64,000 nt of DNA from CAIKMD01 sp035552195. Its GTDB lineage: Bacteria > Pseudomonadota > Alphaproteobacteria > ATCC43930 > CGMCC-115725. This document shows positions 17,073-25,114 of the stretch, piece by piece; the stretch's first letter is position 1, and the number at the start of each line of letters is the position of its first letter. The translations under genes were made by a program, and so were the position numbers. Where the stretch lies: assembly GCA_035552195.1 (NCBI GenBank), contig DASZLU010000011.1, positions 30,624 to 94,623 on the forward strand, read 5' to 3'. The notes beneath the pieces were generated by a model, which searched no databases, was not told where the DNA came from, and saw nothing but the letters and a program-made list of their open reading frames with translations.

Positions 17073-17233
17073 TCGTTCCCTGCGTTTGGATGCTGTTCGA
17101 GTAGGCTCGCGCGCGTCTCCAATTCCAGAGCGAGGAACCGCAAATTCTCCGCGATCGCTTCGCTCACGAAATGCGCTGCTTGCCGGTGTCGGGCCGCTTC
17201 TTTACGCAGCTCCCGAGGATCGTTAGCCGGCAC
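17069..17233 (-). CDS. Small helical protein upstream of the STAS gene (54 aa)
   Basis: From GTG 17233 it encodes a 54-residue, charged, helical protein (PANDPRELRKEAARHRQAAH; NLRFLALELETRASLLEQH). Its stop overlaps the STAS ATG (ATGATG), and its start overlaps the upstream 55-codon gene by 11 bases. The overlaps at both ends and the clean reading frame argue for translation. No family is recognised. The heptad-like spacing suggests a coiled coil and possibly a partner for the STAS protein. Confidence 0.5.
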   Translation of the reverse strand: MPANDPRELRKEAARHRQAAHFVSEAIAENLRFLALELETRASLLEQHPNAGNE

Positions 17234-17390
17234 GGGACGATCTTTCTAAAGTGTCCGCGTCTTTCCCGATCAACTCACGCCAACGATGTGCGATGTCGAG
17301 GAGAAGGGCTTTTGAGCGCGGATCGCTGGCTTTGAGCGCCAGCTGTTCGGCATGCTCGGCTTGCTGCAAGCACTCTTTCGCTGTTCGCAT
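17223..17390 (-). CDS. Small hypothetical protein (55 aa), first of the STAS operon
   Basis: From ATG 17390 it encodes 55 residues (MRTAKECLQQAEHAEQLALK, then SKALLLDIAHRWREL). It resembles the many small alphaproteobacterial proteins with a Glu-rich helix, an aromatic W/R segment and a short tail, though I cannot name the family. It overlaps the next small gene by 11 bases. The three genes (55 aa, 54 aa, STAS) form one minus-strand unit whose promoter should lie in 17391-17480. Confidence 0.55.
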   Translation of the reverse strand: MRTAKECLQQAEHAEQLALKASDPRSKALLLDIAHRWRELIGKDADTLERSSRAG

Positions 17391-17706
17391 GGATATCCCG
17401 CACGTTTCGAGCGGGAGTATATTGCCCCATCCGATTATCGTTTTAGTGGGGACTTGCGACTCTCAGCCGTAGGCGCTCGGTATCGATGCCAACGATGAAA
17501 ATACGGTACACCCGCGAGCCTGACTTCGCAATGAGAGCTGCCGACCGGCGCGTTTGCGACGGTTTTTCTTGCAACCGAGGGGCATTGCGCCCAAGCTGCC
17601 CCTGCTGTCCCACGACAATAAAATTGCTATGAATACTTTCTGAGACGAAGGAATGTTGGCTTCTCGACATTCTTCCGCGTCATCGAGATTGAGGAATCGT
17701 GAGTCA
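17391..17706. other. Intergenic region between the STAS operon and a receiver gene
   Basis: 316 bases between divergent units. It holds an inverted repeat, GAATGT (17651-17656) and ACATTC (17667-17672) separated by ten bases, 35 bases before the receiver gene's ATG, which could be an operator. No convincing coding frame is seen. Confidence 0.4.
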
Positions 17707-18099
17707 ATGCCGGCCGCTTCTTCTTCCGACACCGTTCGAATCCTTCTCGTCGATGACGACGAAGCTTTTCGCTATGCTCTTGCCAAGAGCCTCCGTGAGA
17801 AAACATTCGATGTCGTCGAGGCGAGCAGTTTTCGCGACACTTTGCCTGCGCTGGAAAACGGCGAACGGTTCGACTTTTTCGTCACCGATCTCTTCGTGCC
17901 CGAGGTCCACGGTTTTGCGTTGGCGCGGATGGCGCGGATGAAGCATCCGAATATTCATTGCATCTACATTACGGCGCACGACGTGCCGACCGACGAAGCT
18001 ATCGGGCCGATCTTGAAGAAGCCCTTCGATACTTCGGTGCTCATCGAGACGATCGAGAAGCTGCACGGCGCTCCGCGCGCGTCGGGAGACGCAAGCTGA
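17707..18099 (+). CDS. Single-domain response regulator
   Basis: A 130-residue receiver from ATG 17707; the frame opens earlier at 17653, but the preferred start places only ten residues before the domain. It has the paired N-terminal acids (VRILLVDDDEAF, D16/D17), phosphoacceptor D61 (VTDLFVPEVHG), T89 (IYITAHD) and K105 (KKPFD). There is no output domain. It lies next to the STAS/RsbR-like operon on the opposite strand, so both could belong to a stress-signalling locus, but the pairing is unproven. It converges on the FAD hydroxylase operon. Confidence 0.88.
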   Translation: MPAASSSDTVRILLVDDDEAFRYALAKSLREKTFDVVEASSFRDTLPALENGERFDFFVTDLFVPEVHGFALARMARMKHPNIHCIYITAHDVPTDEAIGPILKKPFDTSVLIETIEKLHGAPRASGDAS

Positions 18100-18124
18100 G
18101 GGAGTCTCTGGAAGCCGAGAGCGG

Positions 18125-19723
18125 CTACCAGGCTCCCCTGACCTTGTCGATCAGCGCGAGCGCATCCGCCGGCGGCTCGTCCGCGCGCCACGCGACATGA
18201 CCGTCGGGCCGGACCAGCACGAGGCGGCGAACGTAAAGCGCAGCGATCTTCTCGTCGGGTAGATCGACAACGGTGAGAGGCACGCGGCGCGTCTCGGCCG
18301 CGGCGGCGATGCTCGCGCCGGACGGCGGAGCGGCGCCGAGGCGCAGCAGCACAAAGCCTTTGCCGAAAAGATCGAGCGTCGAGCGGCCATCCGCAAGCCA
18401 CGCATGCGGCGCGCGCGTGCCGGGCCGAGCAGAGGGAACGAATTGCTTGGTCTCAACCGGGATCGCGGGACTACCGTCGCTGACCACAATCGGCGAGGGG
18501 GCATAGCAATAGCCGAGGCGGAGATTCTCGGTGAACATCGGCATGTTGGCGTGGTTGGTGGCGTAGAACACCTCGGCCCAGCGCTCGCGCAGCGCATCGC
18601 CTTCGGGCGTTTCCTTGTCGATCGCCGGGCCGCAAGGCAGCGAGGAAAGCAACTCGAACTCGCCAGTGCAGGCCCGCACATTGTTGAGCGCGACAGGCTG
18701 GCGCTCGATCTCGTAGCTGTCGAGCAGGTGCGCGCCGCCCCAGCCTTGCAGTACGGCAGTAAGCTTCCAGCCGATATCGAGCGCGTCCTGCAGGCCCGTA
18801 TGGAGGCCGAGCCCGCCGGTCGGTGAGTTCTGATGCGCGGCGTCGCCGGCGATGAAGACGCGTTGGCCGTCGCGATAGCGGGTGGCAACGCGCTCGCGCC
18901 GTTCCCAATGCATGACCGAGATCACCTCATAGGCGAAGTCGCGGCCGGCGAGTCGGCGCATGTAATCCGGCGTGTCGTAGCCCTCGATCGATTTCAGCAC
19001 CGAGAGGCGCCACGTCTCATTGCCGTCGATGCCGATGATCTCGCCCCACGTCCCCTCGGTATCGGTGAAGCGGAAGAAGCGCGCCCAGCCCTTGTCGTGA
19101 ATCTCCATCAGCTCGCGCGAGCGGAAATAGATATTCGTGCTCGTCGCAAAGACGCCGACGCCTTCGTAATCGAGCTTGAGCTGGGTCGCGACCGCGCCGT
19201 CGGCACCGTCGCAGCCGACGAGATAGTCGGCTTCGATAATCTCGCTTTTCCCGGTTTTGCGGTCGGTCACCGTGGCGCGCACGCCGTCCGCATCCTGTTC
19301 GAACGCGTCGAGGCTGGTCATGTGGCGCAAGGTCACCGACGGCAATTCGCGCACGCGCGCCAAGAGGATCGGGTCGTAGAAGATCTGGGCGCAGCCGCAA
19401 TCGGGCTCCGGCGTGTGCGGCGGGTGCTTGTCGACATAAGGCGGGATGCGCACGCGGGTCAGAGTCGGCCCCGTCATGCTGGTGCAGTATTCGAAATCGT
19501 TCGGCCGTGTCTGCGGCCAGCCGTTGCGCTTCACTGTCTCGGCGATGCCCCAGCGGCGGTTCAATTCCATGCTGCGGACGGAAAGCCCGCTCATCTTCGG
19601 CACGCTGAGCGCGCCGTCGCGCCGCTCGACCAATGTGCAAGGGATGCCCGCGAGCCCAAGCTCGACGGCAAGCGCGAGCCCGACCGGGCCGCCGCCCGCG
19701 ATCAACACCGGAATTTTGGTCAT
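18125..19723 (-). CDS. FAD-dependent aromatic hydroxylase (PHBH/MhpA-like)
   Basis: A 532-residue flavoprotein monooxygenase. The FAD-binding GxGxxG is VLIAGGGPVGLALAVELG (from residue 10), the DG motif is VGCDGADG (about 170-177), and the GD motif is VFIAGDAAHQNSPTGGLGLH (about 289-308). A C-terminal thioredoxin-like extension is suggested by the length beyond 430, as in MhpA and PheA. These enzymes hydroxylate phenolic or polyphenolic rings using NAD(P)H and O2. It ends the minus-strand operon of Rieske oxygenase and binding protein, ten bases after the latter. Ring hydroxylation feeding the LigB-type cleavage enzyme across the divergent promoter is a reasonable inference. Confidence 0.9.
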   Translation of the reverse strand: MTKIPVLIAGGGPVGLALAVELGLAGIPCTLVERRDGALSVPKMSGLSVRSMELNRRWGIAETVKRNGWPQTRPNDFEYCTSMTGPTLTRVRIPPYVDKHPPHTPEPDCGCAQIFYDPILLARVRELPSVTLRHMTSLDAFEQDADGVRATVTDRKTGKSEIIEADYLVGCDGADGAVATQLKLDYEGVGVFATSTNIYFRSRELMEIHDKGWARFFRFTDTEGTWGEIIGIDGNETWRLSVLKSIEGYDTPDYMRRLAGRDFAYEVISVMHWERRERVATRYRDGQRVFIAGDAAHQNSPTGGLGLHTGLQDALDIGWKLTAVLQGWGGAHLLDSYEIERQPVALNNVRACTGEFELLSSLPCGPAIDKETPEGDALRERWAEVFYATNHANMPMFTENLRLGYCYAPSPIVVSDGSPAIPVETKQFVPSARPGTRAPHAWLADGRSTLDLFGKGFVLLRLGAAPPSGASIAAAAETRRVPLTVVDLPDEKIAALYVRRLVLVRPDGHVAWRADEPPADALALIDKVRGAW

Positions 19724-19733
19724 GGAGGACTCG

Positions 19734-20888
19734 CTATTGCAAATAATCGTGCAGCAGCGCGACGACGTGCTGCTCGTAAGGCTCGAGCTCTTCCGCCTGG
19801 GTGCAGGTGTATTCGCTCATAAGTCTGGCATCGATGGCTTCGGCCGGATCGCCTTGCGGCACGTCGACCCGTTGGCTGTTGAGTTTTACCGCCTGCATCA
19901 GCATGGTTTGCGTCGCTTTCGACAAGAGCCAGTTGACGAAGAGCTTCGATGCATTCGGGTGCGGTGCCTTTTGCACATATTCGATCGCGCCGACGCCCGG
20001 GCTCCAAAGATGGATGCCCTCGACCTTGACGAAATCGGCGAGCGAGGCACCGCGCGCGGCGTAATCGACGAAGGTTGCGCTCGGCAGGCCGAAGGCGACC
20101 GGATAGCGGCCGGAAGAGAGCCAGTCCATCATCTGCCGGGGTTCGCCGGTGACGACTGGCTTTTGCGCCATCAGCTTCTTGATCGGCTCGTCGCCGAACA
20201 GTTTGTCCATCACGACGAGGACGTTGAGTGAGGCGCCGCCGCGCGGATCGGCCATCGATATCTTGCCGGCCCATTGCGGCGCATCGAGGGTCAGCATCGT
20301 CGGCGCCGCGGTGCCGTTGAGCTTGGCCATGTTGTAATAGACGCTCTGGCTTTCATAAGCGACGAAAGCCGGGAAGAATTGCTTTTCCTTGTCGAGGAAC
20401 AGCCCGTTGAAGCCCGCGCCCCAATTCTTCTCGTCGGTGATCTCGGGCAGGATGAAGAGCGGCTTCACCGGCACGAGCTCGCCCTTGTTCTTCATGTCGT
20501 AAGAGGGGGCGTCGATGCCGCCGATACGCAAATCCCAAAGATATTGCCCGGCCTCATGCTCCTTGATGATGCGCGGCCAGAAATCGCGGCTCGCCACGGG
20601 TGTCATCTCGGTCTTGATGTCGGGATAGGCTTCCTGGAATTTCGCCAACGCATCGCGCCAGGCGCGGCCCGACGGAACGGAGAGGACAAGCGCGCCTTCC
20701 TTCTTCGCCGCGGCGACAGTCGCGTCCCAATCCGATTTCCAATCGGCGCGGGCGGGAGGAGACACCGATAGAATTACCAACGTCATTGCGAGCGCAGCGA
20801 AGCAATCCAGAAGCCTCGCATGTCGCCCTGGATTGCTTCGTCGCTGCGTTTCTCGCAATGACGAAGGAAAACAAATACGCACCATCAT
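19734..20888 (-). CDS. Extracellular solute-binding protein (Fe3+/AfuA-like) with repeat-derived N-terminus
   Basis: A 384-residue protein whose start ATG (20886-20888) overlaps the Rieske stop as TGATG. Mature features fit family 1 binding proteins: DWKSDWDATVAAAKKEGALV, a conserved FQEAYPDIK, and a C-terminal region ending HDYLQ. Residues about 9-36 are encoded by an 83-base palindromic repeat (20781-20863), and its product LLDCFAALAMT forms the hydrophobic start of the signal peptide. A shorter in-frame start at ATG 20783-20785 (MTLVILSV) would still include repeat bases. Similar proteins bind ferric iron, 2-aminoethylphosphonate or organic anions. No ATPase gene accompanies it; a fused permease lies across the divergent promoter. 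Confidence 0.82.
   Translation of the reverse strand: MMVRICFPSSLRETQRRSNPGRHARLLDCFAALAMTLVILSVSPPARADWKSDWDATVAAAKKEGALVLSVPSGRAWRDALAKFQEAYPDIKTEMTPVASRDFWPRIIKEHEAGQYLWDLRIGGIDAPSYDMKNKGELVPVKPLFILPEITDEKNWGAGFNGLFLDKEKQFFPAFVAYESQSVYYNMAKLNGTAAPTMLTLDAPQWAGKISMADPRGGASLNVLVVMDKLFGDEPIKKLMAQKPVVTGEPRQMMDWLSSGRYPVAFGLPSATFVDYAARGASLADFVKVEGIHLWSPGVGAIEYVQKAPHPNASKLFVNWLLSKATQTMLMQAVKLNSQRVDVPQGDPAEAIDARLMSEYTCTQAEELEPYEQHVVALLHDYLQ
20781..20863. repeat. Dispersed palindromic repeat inside the binding-protein gene
   Basis: An 83-base element with inverted ends: CGTCATTGCGAG at 20781-20792 and CTCGCAATGACG at 20852-20863, and an inner pair AGCAATCCAG and CTGGATTGCT. This 'CGTCATTGCGAG...CTCGCAATGACG' palindrome is a well-known dispersed element in alphaproteobacteria, usually intergenic. 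Here it lies within the N-terminal coding region of the binding protein. Confidence 0.85.
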
Positions 20889-22165
20889 CACTCTGCCGCC
20901 GCCGGCTTGACTTGCCGCTGCTTCCAGATGTCGTGGTAGTCGATGTTGTGGGGCACGATCTCGGAGACGACGACGATATGCGACATGTCGTTCTCGGCCG
21001 GTGAGGTCACGACATGGCCGGGCGTGCGCCCCGCGCCGACATCCTCGATCGCGTTCAGCAACTGCCGGCGGGCGACCACGATGCAGGTGTCGGAGACGCC
21101 GAGATGTTCGTTCTCGCGTTTGTGGATAGCCCCCGGCGTTTCCGTCGCGAAAGCGTCGTGTACGGGGAAATAGCCGCCCATGCCGGTATAATTCTCGGTC
21201 TTCTGCTTTTTGCGATCCTGCATGTAGCGGTTCGCTTTGTTGCGGATGTAGCGGTGGTCGCGGATCTCGTGTGCGATCTCGGCCTCGTAGCGCTCGCGGG
21301 CGACGGGCCGCACGCGGTTGAAGATAAAATCGAAGCGGTAATGCGTCTCGTCGTCGATTGGCACGTGCCAATGCACCGAATAGCCTTCGCCGACACGGCC
21401 TTCATTGCCGATGATCGCCGCTTTGTTGGGCAGGATGAAATTGGTGATGCGAACGTATTTGCCTTGGTCGCCCGAATTGCGTACCGAGAAGATGCGCACG
21501 CCGTAATCGGTGCGCTCGGCCTCGAGCTTCGGCCGTCCGTCTTCGCGATAATACTGATCGGCGGATTTCTGGCTGCCCGGCACGTTCCGGCTGTCGATGC
21601 GCTTGATCGGCTTGTGCAAGTAAGAAAGATGCGAGGGATCGATATCGCCTTCGAGCGATTGCAGGTAATTGCAATCGAGAATGGTCTTTTGCAGGAAGAG
21701 ATGATCGCCGGTTGCACGCAGGAATTCGTAATCCGGCAGCAGCGGCGGTTCACCCCGACCGAGGCAAGCAAAAATCATTCCGGCCCGTTCGACCACCGGA
21801 TAGGAGAGGTGGCGAATCTCGTCCTTGTATTTGCTCTCCGGCGGCTCGGCCGGTTGCTCGAGGCAACGGCCGGCGACATCGAACAGCCAGCCGTGATAGA
21901 GACAGCGCAGCCCGCCATCTTCAACGCGGCCGTAGGACAGATCGGCGCAGCGATGGGAGCAGAGGATGCCGAGCAGCCCGGCGCGGTTCTGATCGTCGCG
22001 GAAGAGGACAAGGTCCTCGCCGAAGAGGCGGATCGGCTGCGGTGCGCCGCCCGGCGGCAATTCAGAGGAGAGCGCAATCGGGTGCCAATAGCGGCGCATC
22101 AATTCGCCGCCCGGCGTGCCTGGCCCGGTCCGGGTCAGAAGAGCGTTTTCCTCGCGTGTTGTCAT
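20888..22165 (-). CDS. Rieske oxygenase alpha subunit (phthalate-dioxygenase-like)
   Basis: A 425-residue protein starting at ATG 22165; the open frame extends 20 codons further, but MTTREENALLTRTG is the typical N-terminus. The Rieske [2Fe-2S] ligands are C69/H71 and C88/H91 (LCSHRCADLS, CLYHGWLFD). The mononuclear iron site is DIDPSHLSYLH (H179, H184). The group includes phthalate 4,5-dioxygenase and related enzymes that take electrons from a separate reductase. No reductase or ferredoxin is seen in the window. It is first in the minus-strand operon with the binding protein and the FAD hydroxylase. Confidence 0.92.
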   Translation of the reverse strand: MTTREENALLTRTGPGTPGGELMRRYWHPIALSSELPPGGAPQPIRLFGEDLVLFRDDQNRAGLLGILCSHRCADLSYGRVEDGGLRCLYHGWLFDVAGRCLEQPAEPPESKYKDEIRHLSYPVVERAGMIFACLGRGEPPLLPDYEFLRATGDHLFLQKTILDCNYLQSLEGDIDPSHLSYLHKPIKRIDSRNVPGSQKSADQYYREDGRPKLEAERTDYGVRIFSVRNSGDQGKYVRITNFILPNKAAIIGNEGRVGEGYSVHWHVPIDDETHYRFDFIFNRVRPVARERYEAEIAHEIRDHRYIRNKANRYMQDRKKQKTENYTGMGGYFPVHDAFATETPGAIHKRENEHLGVSDTCIVVARRQLLNAIEDVGAGRTPGHVVTSPAENDMSHIVVVSEIVPHNIDYHDIWKQRQVKPAAAE

Positions 22166-22231
22166 GCTGTCCTCCCGCCCACGCCCGGCATCTGGAATGG
22201 GCAAATTCGCTTTGCTTGACAGCATCTTGCC

Positions 22232-24034
22232 GTGAATCGCAGGATGAAAGTCAACGCGAAAAAATGCAAAGCCGCGGATGTCGGGGGAAGTGTGAGCCAG
22301 AGCGGCGAGGGTGTTTTAGTCGGCGTAGAGGGCCGCCGCGAGAAAGCGTGCTTTGCGCGGTTCGGCTCGGGCGGCGCGGGCCTCGTCCTGCTGATCACCG
22401 GCTTCTTTGTGCTGTATCCGCTGGCGCTGCTCGTCTATGGCAGCTTTGTCGTGACCCGCGCCGATGGGAGCAGCGGCTACGGCGTCGCGACCTGGCTCTC
22501 GGCCATCAATCAGCCGGGCATGTGGGCATCGCTACTCAACACGGCGACCCGAACGATCGCGACCGAGGTGATTTCGTTGCCCTTGGCCATCGGCGTGTCG
22601 TGGCTGGTCGCGCGCAGCGATCTGCCCGGCAAGCGGCTGATCGACAATTTCATGTGGGTCGCCTTCTTCCTGCCGGCGCTGCCCGTATTGCTCGGCTGGA
22701 TCCTGCTGTTCGATCCGGATTACGGCGTGGTCAATCAGCTGCTCGCGAAAGGCTTCGGCATCACCCAGCCGGTGTTCAACATCTATACCTTCACCGGCAT
22801 TGTCTTCGCCCATCTCGCGTCGCGTTCGATCTCGGCGAAATACATCTTCCTGGTGCCGGCGTTTCGTAATATCGATTCATCGCTGGAAGAAGCGGCGCGG
22901 GTGGTCGGCTCCGGCACGTTCGGAACCATCCGTGCGATCCTGGTGCCGCTGCTGATGCCGGCGATCCTTATCACCGCGGCGATCTCGCTGATCCATTCGC
23001 TCGAATCTTTCGAGATCGAGCTAATCCTCGGCCCGCCGGTGAGCTTCTACGTTTTCAGCACCAAGATGTATCAGCTCATGCGGCAATCGCCGCCACTCTT
23101 CGGCGAGGCAACGGTGCTGGGCTTCGGGGTGCTGCTCATCGTGCTGCCGCTGGTTCTATGGCAGCAGCGGCTGCTCGCGGCGAACCGCTTCGTCACGGTG
23201 ACCGGGAAAGCGCGGATGCAAGCCTTCCGTCTCGGTGCGTGGCGCTGGCCGCTCTTCTGGCTGTTGGCGCTGCTTGGCGTGTTCACCACGGTCGTGCCAG
23301 GCATCTGTCTGATCCTCGGTACGTTCATGAACATTTTCGGCCGTTTCGACATGGCACGGATCTGGACTTTGGATCACTGGTCCGAGGTTCTGAGCGATCC
23401 GCTGCTGCTGCGCGCGCTCTGGAACACGCTCGTCATGGGCGGGGCGGCGGCGCTCATCGGCATGTTCTGGTTCTCGCTCGTCGCCTATGTTTCGGTAAGG
23501 ACGCGCTATCCGGGCCGCAAGCTCCTCGATTTCGTCACGTGGCTGCCGGCGAGCCTGCCCGGCGTGATCCTCAGCCTGGGCCTGCTCTGGATGTTCCTCA
23601 CGGTGAGGCCGCTGCGGCCGCTCTACGGCACGATCGCGGTGCTGGTGGTAGCGGTGCTGATCAGCGCGATCACGACCAGCACGCAGATCATCAAAAGCAA
23701 TATGGTGCAGATCGGTGCCGAGCTTGAGGAAGCGGCGCAGATCGCGGGCGCCGGCCGCGCCGCGACCTATCGCCGGATCATACTGCCGCTGCTCGCGCCT
23801 GTGTTGGTCACCGCGGCGCTCTACATCTTCAGCACTGCGGCGCGCAACGTCGCGACCATCGTGATGATCGCGACGGGCGGCAACCGGCCGTTGGCGCTGT
23901 TGCAGATCGATTATATGATCGACGGGCAATACGAGGCGGCGTCGATCGTCGGCATTTTCATCGTGGTGTTGACCTGGGGCGTGGCGATGATCGCGCGCGG
24001 AATCGGCCGGCGCTTCGGCTTTCGGACGCTCTAA
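22232..24034 (+). CDS. Fused (two-domain) ABC permease, FbpB/ThiP type
   Basis: A 600-residue inner-membrane protein beginning at GTG 22232, with ATG 22244 as an alternative. It contains two permease halves in one chain. The first coupling loop is EEAARVVGSGTFGTIRAILV (about residues 214-233) and the second is LEEAAQIAGAGRAATYRRII (about 496-515). Two copies of the six-helix unit fit the length. Ferric iron, thiamine and 2-aminoethylphosphonate importers have this fused form. It is divergent from the operon carrying a matching binding protein (19734-20888). No ATPase is encoded alongside, so a shared ATPase or one elsewhere is needed. Confidence 0.92.
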   Translation: MNRRMKVNAKKCKAADVGGSVSQSGEGVLVGVEGRREKACFARFGSGGAGLVLLITGFFVLYPLALLVYGSFVVTRADGSSGYGVATWLSAINQPGMWASLLNTATRTIATEVISLPLAIGVSWLVARSDLPGKRLIDNFMWVAFFLPALPVLLGWILLFDPDYGVVNQLLAKGFGITQPVFNIYTFTGIVFAHLASRSISAKYIFLVPAFRNIDSSLEEAARVVGSGTFGTIRAILVPLLMPAILITAAISLIHSLESFEIELILGPPVSFYVFSTKMYQLMRQSPPLFGEATVLGFGVLLIVLPLVLWQQRLLAANRFVTVTGKARMQAFRLGAWRWPLFWLLALLGVFTTVVPGICLILGTFMNIFGRFDMARIWTLDHWSEVLSDPLLLRALWNTLVMGGAAALIGMFWFSLVAYVSVRTRYPGRKLLDFVTWLPASLPGVILSLGLLWMFLTVRPLRPLYGTIAVLVVAVLISAITTSTQIIKSNMVQIGAELEEAAQIAGAGRAATYRRIILPLLAPVLVTAALYIFSTAARNVATIVMIATGGNRPLALLQIDYMIDGQYEAASIVGIFIVVLTWGVAMIARGIGRRFGFRTL

Positions 24035-24049
24035 GAAAGGGAAGAACAG

Positions 24050-24991
24050 ATGGCCCAGATCATCGGCGGACTGGCGACCTCGCACGCGCCGCAGCTTTTG
24101 ATGCCGGCGCTGCAATGGAGCGATTTGCCGACGCGCACCAAAGGCCCGTTCAATCCCAAGCCCGATATCGCCAAAGACCTCACCGATGAGGCGAAACTCG
24201 CGAACCAGGCACGCTGCAACAAGGCGATCGGCGCGCTCCGGGCACAGCTCGAAGCCTGGGCGCCGGACGCCGTCATCGTGATGGGCGACGATCAGCACGA
24301 GAACATCCTCGACGACAACCAGCCGCCGTTCCTGATCTATCTCGCGCCCGAGACCGACGCGACCTTGCATTTCAATTATCTCGGCGTGAAATCGACCGAT
24401 CAGATGACGCGCTATCCCGTCGCCAGCGCGCTCGGCATGCAGCTTTACCACGGACTCTCCGATGAAGGCTTCGACATCGCCTGGTCGCGCAAGAACCGCG
24501 AGGAATATGGGCTCGGCCATGCCTTCGGTCGTGCGCTCGATTTCCTGATGCCGCTGAAGAAATTCCCGATCGTGCCGCTGATGGTGAACACCTATTACCC
24601 GCCGGCGCCGAGCGCGAAACGCTGTCTCAATCTCGGCAAGGCGCTGCGCCGTGTGATCGAAGGCTTGCCGGGTGAGGCGCGCATTGCCCTGGTCGCGTCC
24701 GGCGGCCTCAGCCACACGGTGATCGATGAAGCGCTCGACGCCGCCTTCATCAAGGCGCTCGAGACGCATGACGAGAGCTATTACGCCTCGATGCCGGCCG
24801 ATGTATTGGTCGAAGGCACGTCCGAGATCCGCAACTGGATCATCCTCGCCGGCGCCATGGGTCGCGGCGGCAAGATGATCGACTACGTCCCGTGCTATCG
24901 CCAACCGACGGGAGTCGGCTGCGCGATGGGGTTTGCGGTGTGGAACCAACCTGACCTTTTCCCGCTCCGCCCTGGAGGGCGGAGAGGGTAG
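24050..24991 (+). CDS. LigB-type class III extradiol dioxygenase
   Basis: A 313-residue protein 15 bases after the permease. LigB-family marks are the N-terminal GGLATSHAPQLLMPAL with an iron-ligand His near residue 12, VIVMGDDQHEN, and LVASGGLSHTVID near residue 220. These enzymes cleave catechol-type rings (protocatechuate, gallate and others) using Fe(II) and no FAD. The last 11 or so residues (LFPLRPGGRRG) are translated from a palindromic repeat that begins around 24957. The natural C-terminus probably lies near GFAVWNQPD. It is the ring-cleavage partner expected for the neighbouring hydroxylase and Rieske genes. Confidence 0.88.
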   Translation: MAQIIGGLATSHAPQLLMPALQWSDLPTRTKGPFNPKPDIAKDLTDEAKLANQARCNKAIGALRAQLEAWAPDAVIVMGDDQHENILDDNQPPFLIYLAPETDATLHFNYLGVKSTDQMTRYPVASALGMQLYHGLSDEGFDIAWSRKNREEYGLGHAFGRALDFLMPLKKFPIVPLMVNTYYPPAPSAKRCLNLGKALRRVIEGLPGEARIALVASGGLSHTVIDEALDAAFIKALETHDESYYASMPADVLVEGTSEIRNWIILAGAMGRGGKMIDYVPCYRQPTGVGCAMGFAVWNQPDLFPLRPGGRRG

Positions 24992-25103
24992 GGTGAGGTG
25001 GGTGTTCGATAACTCAGAGGAAATCGCGCCTGCTGCGTCACACCTCACCCGCCCATCGCTAAGGCGACGGGTCCCTCCCTCTCCCCGCAAGCACGTAGAG
25101 GGA
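24957..25103. repeat. Composite palindromic repeat downstream of the LigB gene
   Basis: Contains the hairpin CTCCGCCC (24965-24972), loop TGGA and GGGCGGAG (24977-24984). An outer pair, GGGTGAGGTG (24991-25000) and CACCTCACCC (25041-25050), surrounds 40 bases. The core TCCCTCCCTCTCCCC then follows. The same core occurs in the copies at 34654-34726 and 62920-62972. It supplies the end of the LigB reading frame. Confidence 0.75.
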
Positions 25104-25114
25104 ATGTTTAAGAA

